This document shows positions 1-5,631 of a DNA stretch of 9,608 nt, in pieces (within the stretch, counting starts at the first letter, position 1; the number at the start of each line of letters is the position of its first letter). The stretch comes from an archaeon (GTDB lineage: Archaea > Asgardarchaeota > Hermodarchaeia > Hermodarchaeales > Hermodarchaeaceae). The stretch spans positions 1 to 9,608 of the forward strand of contig JABXGV010000215.1 in the NCBI GenBank assembly GCA_016550485.1, read 5' to 3'. Made by a program: the position numbers and the translations under genes. The notes beneath the pieces are model-generated. The model saw nothing but the letters and a program-made list of their open reading frames with translations. It did no database searches and was not told where the DNA came from.

Positions 1-1
1 A

Positions 2-349
2 ATCATCCAGGAAATATTGAAAGGCCGTATTCGCAACAAAGAGGAGCTCCAGAAACTAAAACGACGCTTATGCCGATGTCACCATTTACCCCGATTCCCC
101 TCTGATGTTGAGATCCTTTCCTATGCGTCAGAAGAGGAGAAGCCTATCGTCGTCAAGGTTCTACGAAAGAGACCAACCCGAACACTCTCAGGTGTCGCCA
201 TCGTTGCAGTCATGGCGAAGCCAATGAAGTGCCCCGGGAAGTGCCTTTATTGCCCGACAAATCTTCCCACGGCTCCGAAAGCGTATATAGAGTCTCCAGA
301 TATTCTGGAGGTCGTACATTGGCGAGGAGCCTGCTACACTAAGGGCTAG
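2..349 (+). CDS. elp3: Elp3, N-terminal part (5' partial, ends at a frameshift)
   Basis: This is the N-terminal part of the archaeal Elp3-type tRNA uridine-34 carboxymethyl synthase, a radical-SAM enzyme fused to an acetyltransferase that modifies wobble uridines. The frame is open from base 2, so the gene begins outside the window and probably lacks only 10-30 residues; the TTG at 17 is unlikely to be the true start. Visible family features are the basic N-terminal helix, the RTLSGVAIVAVMAKP stretch that precedes the cluster loop, and the radical-SAM cysteines in CPGKCLYCP (C-x3-C-x2-C), which bind the 4Fe-4S cluster. After about base 310 this frame loses Elp3 similarity and stops at 347-349. 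The normal continuation is in the next frame, beginning at 312. This fragment alone would be non-functional because it lacks the barrel and the acetyltransferase domain. Identity is confident; whether the frameshift is biological or an assembly error is not decidable here. Confidence 0.9.
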   Translation: MIQEILKGRIRNKEELQKLKRRLCRCHHLPRFPSDVEILSYASEEEKPIVVKVLRKRPTRTLSGVAIVAVMAKPMKCPGKCLYCPTNLPTAPKAYIESPDILEVVHWRGACYTKG

Positions 350-1622
350 GCAAAACGAATATGATGCTTATCTCCAAGTGACTAGTCGCTTAAAGCAGCT
401 ACGAGCTATGGGGCACAGCACCGATAAAGTTGAGCTTATCGTGATGGGAGGAACATTCCTCTCTTCACCAGAGACCTATCAGAACATCTTCATGAAACGA
501 TGTTTTGATGCGTTGAATGAGAGAGACGCCGCCAGTCTCGAAGCAGCAATCAAATTGGCAGAAGTGGGCCCCGCGAGGCTAGTGGGTCTTACTATAGAAA
601 CTCGACCTGATTATTGTAGTTCAAACCATGTTGATGTCATGTTGTCATTCGGTACTACACGCGTAGAACTCGGAGTTCAAACCATCTATGACGACGTATA
701 CGAACGTATCAAACGGGGGCATAAAACTTCAAGCGTCATTGAAGCTACGCAAGTAGCCCGAGATGCAGGGCTTAAGATATGTTACCATATCATGCCTGGA
801 TTGAACAATTTTTCCGGAATGTCTGAATCACTCGCTTTGTCGTTGGAACGTGATTTTAAAATGTTCAAGACTTTGTTCCAGAGCCAGCAATTTAAACCTG
901 ATTTACTTAAAATCTATCCGTGCCTTGTGCTACGTGGGAGTGAACTATTCGAGATATGGCGTAAAGGTGAATATTCACCTTATACAACTGAGCAAGCCAT
1001 AGATCTCCTTGCTGACGTAATGCCGCACATCCCCCGTTATGTCCGCATTCAGAGAATGCAGCGGGATATACCTAAAAGCCTTATTGTAGCTGGACCGAAC
1101 GCTGGCAACTTAACCCAGCTTGTCTTTCATCGGGCTGAGGAGAAAGGTTATCCCATCCACACAATTCGATACCGTGAGGCTGGTTACAAACAGCGTACCA
1201 AGTTACCGGGCAGCACTATTCTCAGTGTTGAAGCATTGGAACTCCGTGTTGACGAGTACTCCGCCTCAAATGGTACAGAAATCTTCCTTGCTTTCGAGGA
1301 AACAGGGTCGGATATGCTGGTGGGCTATCTTCGTCTCCGTATTCCAAGTGAAGACGCTCATCGACCTGAGATTCGTGGTCAGGATGCAGCATTGCTCAGA
1401 GAACTTCATGTCTTTGGGCTTGTAGCTGAGTTGGGCGGAAAGCCCAGTGACGCTTGGCAACATCGTGGTCTGGGAGAGCATCTTCTTACAGCTGCAGAGG
1501 AACATGCGCTGAATCGTGGTTGTCGTCGTATTGTTTGTACGAGTGGAATTGGCGTCCGACAATATTATCGTCGCTACGGTTACAGATCTGAAGGGCCCTA
1601 TATGGTTAAGCCGTTAGGGTGA
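312..1622 (+). CDS. elp3: Elp3, radical-SAM barrel and GNAT domain (frameshifted continuation)
   Basis: This is the rest of the Elp3 gene, in the frame +1 relative to the upstream fragment. Reading from 312 gives SYIGEEPATLRARQNEYDAY, the classic Elp3 segment just after the cluster loop, although no start codon lies there; the first possible start is GTG at 378. Further family landmarks follow: KVELIVMGGTF, TIETRPDYC, TRVELGVQTIYDDVYERI, YHIMPGL and RIQRMQRDIP. The C-terminal GNAT acetyltransferase domain shows RELHVFG-type and WQHRGLGEHLL motifs (acetyl-CoA pyrophosphate loop) and ends YYRRYGYRSEGPYMVKPLG. Joined, the two parts give about 539 residues plus the missing start, the normal Elp3 length. 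The radical chemistry uses S-adenosylmethionine and acetyl-CoA on tRNA in the cytoplasm. Archaea generally carry Elp3 without the other Elongator subunits. The good conservation on both sides of the break suggests a single-base error or a very recent mutation. Confidence 0.92.
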   Translation, partial: SYIGEEPATLRARQNEYDAYLQVTSRLKQLRAMGHSTDKVELIVMGGTFLSSPETYQNIFMKRCFDALNERDAASLEAAIKLAEVGPARLVGLTIETRPDYCSSNHVDVMLSFGTTRVELGVQTIYDDVYERIKRGHKTSSVIEATQVARDAGLKICYHIMPGLNNFSGMSESLALSLERDFKMFKTLFQSQQFKPDLLKIYPCLVLRGSELFEIWRKGEYSPYTTEQAIDLLADVMPHIPRYVRIQRMQRDIPKSLIVAGPNAGNLTQLVFHRAEEKGYPIHTIRYREAGYKQRTKLPGSTILSVEALELRVDEYSASNGTEIFLAFEETGSDMLVGYLRLRIPSEDAHRPEIRGQDAALLRELHVFGLVAELGGKPSDAWQHRGLGEHLLTAAEEHALNRGCRRIVCTSGIGVRQYYRRYGYRSEGPYMVKPLG

Positions 1623-1655
1623 ATAAGTATACGATATCCCCGCTTCGATATTAAC

Positions 1656-1729
1656 TCTAATATACGTAAAAGCAGTTAGTTTTATTAAGGTGTAAGCCCT
1701 AGACTAGGGGAACCTATTGGGTGTTTAGC
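1656..1729 (+). promoter_or_regulatory. Candidate glmS promoter and leader with a palindrome
   Basis: The 107-base gap before glmS contains two AT-rich TATA-box candidates, TCTAATATAC at 1656-1665 and TTTTATTA at 1680-1687. The latter would place a transcription start near 1709. A perfect palindrome CCCTAG-A-CTAGGG (1697-1709) sits where the start site would be and could be an operator. GGGTG at 1719-1723 gives a ribosome binding site six bases before the GTG at 1730. No experimental support; TATA assignments are by eye. Confidence 0.4.
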
Positions 1730-3562
1730 GTGTGCGGTATTATTGGGGCAGTACTTGTCAGTGGTCAGGTCGCTCCGCTTATCAGACAGTCACTGAAGCG
1801 ATTGGAGTATCGTGGATACGATTCGAGCGGAATCGCGACCGTAAAAGAGGGACGAATCCATATCAAGAAGGATAAAGGGAAAATTGATGACATTCATAGG
1901 CGATTGAATTTCGACGCCCTACCCGGGCTAATTGGCATTGGACACACACGCTGGGCGACCCATGGTCCACCTTCAAAATCAAACGCGCATCCACATATAG
2001 ACTGCTTTAATCATATCGCGGTAGTCCACAATGGAATAATAGAAAATTACCAAGAACTTCGCGAATCATTAGTAGACCAAGGGCACCGCTTTCTCTCAGA
2101 GACTGATACAGAAGTGATTCCACACCTGATCGAAGTGGCTCTACAAAAAACAAAAAGACTCGACAAAGCAGTAGCAAAAATCCTCCCCAAAATAGAGGGA
2201 AGCTATGCAATTGCCGTTATTGACACGAGTGGAAAAACACTTGTCTGTGCACGAAAAGAGAGCCCTCTACTATTAGGCTTGAGCGAATCGGGTTATTATT
2301 GTGCATCAGATGTTCCTGCTTTCCTACCAATGACACGCCAAACCATTGTATTAGAAGACGATGAGATTGCTTGTTTAACGGCCAATGGTGCAGCTCTTTA
2401 TCGATTAACACCAAAGGGGGTTCTCGCCCAGCTTCCACTAAGAACTCCAACAACCGTTCAGTGGACTCTAGACATGGCTGAAAAGGGCGGTTATCCTCAT
2501 TTCATGCTAAAAGAAATTCATGAACAGCCTCGGGCTCTCCGCGATACATTACGAATTAGGAAGGACGATTTATGTAAATTCGCTGGAGTATTGAATAATC
2601 ATCAGATTATTTGTGCAATAGCTGCTGGAACGTCTTATCATGCAGCGCTAGCCTCAAAGTATATGTTTTCTCAAATTGCGGGGAGATTCATGCATAGTGT
2701 AGTTGCTTCAGAGGGTCCTGAGATTATTGATAATAGTCTTGGCGGTGACGCGGTTGTAATTGCAGTTACACAGTCCGGGGAAACTATTGATACGATACAC
2801 GCAATCAAGAATTTGAAGAGGCAGGGTTGCACTATTCTCGCAATTACAAATACAGTTGATAGTTCGATTACCCGCTTAGCTGACGGCGTTCTCTATACTC
2901 AAGCAGGGCCTGAAATCGGTGTAGCTGCCACAAAAACCTTCGTTACACAGTTAGCTTGTTTGGCTAGTCTTTCAATACATCTAGGTGAACTGACTGGCAA
3001 GCTACAACCTAAAGAAGCGAGTCAACTTTTCGATGAATTATATCGATTTCCTAATTTACTTCAATCCATTATTCGGAACCAGGAGGGCCTAGTAAAGGAA
3101 ACAGCACAGCACTATGTAGCAAAACCAAGTTTCTTCTTTCTGGGTCGTGGTATAAGTAGAGCCACAGCAATGGAAGGGGCGCTGAAAATAAAAGAGCTCG
3201 CCTATGTCCATGCCGAGGGGTATCCTGCTGGTGAATCAAAACACGGGCCGATTGCTCTGGTTGAAGAGGGATTCCCAATTGTTTTTGTAGCTCCTAATGA
3301 TAGAACTCGCCGTTTTATCTTGGGCAATGTTATGGAAATGAAATCGCGTTTAGCTCAAATTATTACAATATGTTCAAGTGGTGATAATCACCTCGCTGAG
3401 TTAAGCGACAGGGTGATAATGATGCCTCCCGCTCTATCAAATGTATTTTCACCAATAGGTTATGTTGTACCACTTCAATTCCTAGCATACTATGCTGCAG
3501 TACAACGGGGATATAGCCCTGACCAACCAAGAAACTTGGCAAAGGCAGTAACCGTTTTGTGA
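1730..3562 (+). CDS. glmS: Glutamine--fructose-6-phosphate aminotransferase (isomerizing)
   Basis: GlmS makes glucosamine-6-phosphate from fructose-6-phosphate and glutamine, the entry step to UDP-GlcNAc, which archaea use for glycoproteins and glycolipids. An upstream GTG at 1721 would add three residues, but I choose the GTG at 1730 because it gives Met-Cys-Gly-Ile-Ile-Gly, and the class-II amidotransferase nucleophile must be the N-terminal Cys after Met removal. With this start the protein has 610 residues, the usual size. The glutaminase domain shows RGYDSSG (about 28-34), HTRWATHG (72-79), HNGIIENY (100-107) and SETDTE (123-128). Two sugar-isomerase SIS domains follow, with AAGTSYHAA (298-306), TQSGET (347-352), GVAATKTF (397-404) and EGYPAGESKHGP (496-507). 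The C-terminus DQPRNLAKAVTV is the family signature that shields the active site. It is complete and apparently intact. No glmM or glmU lies next to it; it appears to be transcribed alone. Confidence 0.97.
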   Translation: MCGIIGAVLVSGQVAPLIRQSLKRLEYRGYDSSGIATVKEGRIHIKKDKGKIDDIHRRLNFDALPGLIGIGHTRWATHGPPSKSNAHPHIDCFNHIAVVHNGIIENYQELRESLVDQGHRFLSETDTEVIPHLIEVALQKTKRLDKAVAKILPKIEGSYAIAVIDTSGKTLVCARKESPLLLGLSESGYYCASDVPAFLPMTRQTIVLEDDEIACLTANGAALYRLTPKGVLAQLPLRTPTTVQWTLDMAEKGGYPHFMLKEIHEQPRALRDTLRIRKDDLCKFAGVLNNHQIICAIAAGTSYHAALASKYMFSQIAGRFMHSVVASEGPEIIDNSLGGDAVVIAVTQSGETIDTIHAIKNLKRQGCTILAITNTVDSSITRLADGVLYTQAGPEIGVAATKTFVTQLACLASLSIHLGELTGKLQPKEASQLFDELYRFPNLLQSIIRNQEGLVKETAQHYVAKPSFFFLGRGISRATAMEGALKIKELAYVHAEGYPAGESKHGPIALVEEGFPIVFVAPNDRTRRFILGNVMEMKSRLAQIITICSSGDNHLAELSDRVIMMPPALSNVFSPIGYVVPLQFLAYYAAVQRGYSPDQPRNLAKAVTVL

Positions 3563-3610
3563 AATATTGTGTCTACGAGCAGGATAGAAGCCTCAATCTT
3601 AAATCAGCCG

Positions 3611-3668
3611 CTTTATAAAAACAGTTAAAGCAATCGACTCACTAGCCCTCCTATAAGAAAGGTGATCA
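3611..3668 (+). promoter_or_regulatory. TATA box and strong ribosome binding site of the zinc-ribbon gene
   Basis: CTTTATAAAA at 3611-3620 is a near-consensus archaeal TATA box about 52 bases ahead of the ATG at 3672, predicting a start site near 3640-3645 and a short leader. GGTGATC at 3661-3667 matches the complement of the archaeal 16S rRNA 3' end over seven bases, four bases before the ATG. Together they show the small gene is separately transcribed and translated rather than dependent on glmS. Confidence 0.65.
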
Positions 3669-3671
3669 GTA

Positions 3672-3911
3672 ATGGTACGTTGTCCCGAGTGCGCGTCACC
3701 AAAAATGAAATATGATGCCCGATCGAGCCGTTATGTTTGCCCAAGGTGCGGGCTTGCCCTTTCTCGCGGAGAGCTAGACCGATCTTGGGATGAGCAACGG
3801 TCAGCCTACCGGCGTGAAGACCAAGAAGATGCCAGAGCTCAACGTCGTCGCGACTATCTAGATTGGTGGCTAAGCTCGAAGGAAAAAGAGAAACCAAAAC
3901 GGAAGCGATAA
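3672..3911 (+). CDS. Small TFB/TFIIB-type zinc-ribbon protein
   Basis: This is a 79-residue protein with one N-terminal zinc ribbon: C4, C7, C23 and C26 in the pattern CPEC-x15-CPRC, followed by GLAL. This closely resembles the zinc ribbon of archaeal transcription factor B and eukaryotic TFIIB. The next stretch, GELDRSWDEQRSAY, loosely recalls the B-reader segment that follows the ribbon in TFB, but there are no cyclin-fold repeats, so it cannot be a full TFB. The rest is charged and probably helical (EDARAQRRRDYLDWWLSS) and ends in a basic KEKPKRKR tail. Short proteins of this layout, with a C-terminal tryptophan pair, seem to be common in archaea, but I do not know an assigned function. 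It may contact RNA polymerase or nucleic acid; that is inference. The promoter, binding site and start are all strong, so the gene is real. Confidence 0.8.
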   Translation: MVRCPECASPKMKYDARSSRYVCPRCGLALSRGELDRSWDEQRSAYRREDQEDARAQRRRDYLDWWLSSKEKEKPKRKR

Positions 3912-3916
3912 GCTGA

Positions 3917-4336
3917 AACTACCTTGAGTCTACCCGCGAGTGGGGTATGACTCAGCTGTTTAGTTGTAGCTCGGTGTGGATAAATCTCGGTCTTCACTCA
4001 CCAAGGACAACACCTAGAACTGTCAAACCATGTATACGCTTAATCCATTAACATTCTGAGCGTATTATTGCTATTGGTGAAGTAGGACTTGATTATTATG
4101 GGGTGAAGGAAGAACACAAACGCGAGGTACAATGGCATTACTTTGTTGAATTTATACGATTAGCAGTTGAATTAGAACTACCCTTAGTAATCCATTCTCG
4201 AGAAGCTGACGCTATTCGCATACTAATAGAAGAGCATGTAACGCGTGTGCAACTTCACTGTCTCAACGACCTAAGCCTTGTTTCGGCAGATTTTCCAGAA
4301 AATCTGAGCGGCTCAGTTTTACATATATTTCTTTAG
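3917..4336 (+). pseudogene. Decayed TatD-family metal-dependent nuclease remnant
   Basis: One frame reads TatD-family similarity through an in-frame TAA at 4049-4051. Before the stop are INLGLHSPRT and CIRLIH; after it are IIAIGEVGLDYYG, ELPLVIHSREADAI and VQLHC. The metal-ligand positions Glu (AIGEVGLD), His (VIHSR) and His (LHC) of the family are recognisable. The N-terminal H-x-H motif is missing, because the frame is already closed by a TGA at 3914 right behind the zinc-ribbon gene, and the C-terminal third with the last Asp is missing too: similarity fades after about 4263 and the frame stops at 4334-4336. TatD enzymes are about 250 residues; barely 130 codons remain. A short open frame starting at GTG 4103 might be predicted as a gene, but it lacks half the active site and I see no good ribosome binding site. 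I read it as a pseudogene truncated at both ends; an unusual mini-protein is less likely. Confidence 0.72.
4287..4320 (+). repeat. Two overlapping palindromes with a T run
   Basis: CAGATTTTCCAGAAAATCTG (4287-4306) has perfect 9-base arms around a 2-base centre. CTGAGCGGCTCAG (4304-4316) has 6-base arms around one base and is followed by TTTT. The two share the bases CTG. They lie just where TatD similarity ends and 80-100 bases before fprA. They could be a transcription terminator, a regulator-binding site or the scar of an inserted element; the tiny centres favour a DNA-level site or cruciform over a stable RNA hairpin. Confidence 0.5.
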
Positions 4337-4343
4337 TAAAACA

Positions 4344-4396
4344 ATATATTATTTATAGGCCCTGATAGAGAAGATCATTGCAAATCAAGGGAGGAT
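4344..4396 (+). promoter_or_regulatory. fprA promoter and ribosome binding site
   Basis: An AT-rich TATA-like stretch (ATATATTATTTATAG, 4344-4358) lies about 45-60 bases before the ATG at 4404. GGGAGGAT at 4389-4396 is a strong Shine-Dalgarno sequence seven bases before that ATG, and it fixes the start. Confidence 0.6.
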
Positions 4397-4403
4397 ACTA
4401 ACA

Positions 4404-5585
4404 ATGGTTGTACGAGAAATTAGAAAGAATATCCATTATGTTGGTGCCATTGACTGGGACCTTCGACTCTTCGACCAGCTGATACCCCTCCCCGATGGCA
4501 CAAGCTACAACGCGTATCTGATTCAGGGCCGGACCAAAACCGCGTTAATCGATACAGTTGACCCCCGCCAGAAACACGTCCTCCTGTCAAACCTTGAGGA
4601 GCTTGGAATCCAGACCATCGACTATGTCGTCGCCAACCACGCGGAACACGACCACTCTGGCGCAATCCCCGCCATCCTTGACCACTACCCCAAAGCTCAG
4701 GTAGTCACCAATGAAAAATGCAAAACGATGCTTATAGACTCCCTACTCGTCCCGGAAGCCCGCTTTAAAACAATAAAAGATGGGGGCAAGCTATCGTTGG
4801 GAGGTAAAACCCTAGAATTTATTTTCGCTCCATGGGTGCACTGGCCCGAAACCATGTTGACCTATCTGCCTGAGGACCACATCCTCTTTTCCTGTGACTT
4901 TCTTGGATCCCACATTGCATCCAGCAACCTGTACGCCGGAAAAAACCCCGATGTGCTCCGGGCTGCGAAACGCTACTACGCGGAGATTATGATGCCCTTT
5001 CGACCTATGATAAAGAAACATCTAGAAAAACTCGCCAAACTCAATATCGAGTTGATTGCGCCAAGCCATGGGCTCCTCTATGACCACCCTGACTTCATAC
5101 TGGATGCCTACCGGGACTGGACATCAGATACCGTGAAGAATGAGGTCGTGATCCCCTATACTTCGATGTGGGGGAGCACGAAGGCGATGGTGGACTACCT
5201 AGTATCTGCGCTGATAAAACGGGGCATCACCGCAAAGCCCTTTCAGTTGTCGGTGACCGATATTGGTGAACTGGCGATGGCGCTTGTTGATGCAGCCACC
5301 GTCGTTTTGGGTTCGCCAACCGTGCTTACAGGACCGCACCCCCTCGTTGCTTATGCTGCTATATTAGCGAATGCGCTGCGTCCGAAAATCCGCTTCGCCT
5401 CTGTCATTGGATCCTATGGGTGGGGTGGTAAAATGGTAGACCAACTCGCGAGTATGATTCCCAACCTGAAAGTTGAGATTCTTCCACCCGTTATCATTAA
5501 AGGCTATCCAAAGGAGAAGGACTTTGAGGCTCTTGATAAACTCGCGGACACTATTCAAGAAAAACATGGAACCCTCGGTTCTTAA
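4404..5585 (+). CDS. fprA: Flavodiiron protein (FprA-type, F420H2 oxidase/oxygen or NO reductase)
   Basis: This 393-residue protein has the two-domain flavodiiron architecture. The N-terminal metallo-beta-lactamase-like domain carries the complete diiron ligand set: H79-x-E81-x-D83-H84, H146 in HWPETM, D165 in FSCDF and H222 in PSHG. The C-terminal flavodoxin domain starts near residue 247 with the FMN phosphate loop TSMWGST (253-259) and continues with GSPTVLTGPHP and SYGWGGKM, which contact the flavin. Length and motifs fit a stand-alone flavodiiron protein without the rubredoxin or flavin-reductase extensions seen in some bacteria. In anaerobic archaea these cytoplasmic enzymes reduce oxygen to water, often with F420H2 as donor, or reduce nitric oxide; the sequence does not tell which. 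It is monocistronic with its own promoter and converges with the long minus-strand gene. The gene appears intact. Confidence 0.95.
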   Translation: MVVREIRKNIHYVGAIDWDLRLFDQLIPLPDGTSYNAYLIQGRTKTALIDTVDPRQKHVLLSNLEELGIQTIDYVVANHAEHDHSGAIPAILDHYPKAQVVTNEKCKTMLIDSLLVPEARFKTIKDGGKLSLGGKTLEFIFAPWVHWPETMLTYLPEDHILFSCDFLGSHIASSNLYAGKNPDVLRAAKRYYAEIMMPFRPMIKKHLEKLAKLNIELIAPSHGLLYDHPDFILDAYRDWTSDTVKNEVVIPYTSMWGSTKAMVDYLVSALIKRGITAKPFQLSVTDIGELAMALVDAATVVLGSPTVLTGPHPLVAYAAILANALRPKIRFASVIGSYGWGGKMVDQLASMIPNLKVEILPPVIIKGYPKEKDFEALDKLADTIQEKHGTLGS

Positions 5586-5631
5586 CCTGTAGGGGTTTTC
5601 CTGTTGTTTTTCGTAATCAATCGAGTCCTAT
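5586..5631 (+). terminator. T-rich terminator after fprA
   Basis: The 46-base gap between the convergent stops contains TTTTCCTGTTGTTTTT (5596-5611), a pyrimidine/T-run signal typical of archaeal termination of plus-strand transcripts. No equivalent T run is seen on the minus strand here, so the long minus-strand transcript may extend antisense into the fprA 3' end. Confidence 0.5.

Noticed and set aside
1120..1425. Open frame overlapping the Elp3 GNAT region
   Set aside because: The Elp3 frame here carries continuous family similarity, so this is an out-of-frame shadow.
1623..1729. glmS ribozyme/riboswitch
   Set aside because: The leader is only about 107 bases including the promoter, is AT-rich and lacks the conserved glmS core; the ribozyme is known from bacteria such as Bacillota.
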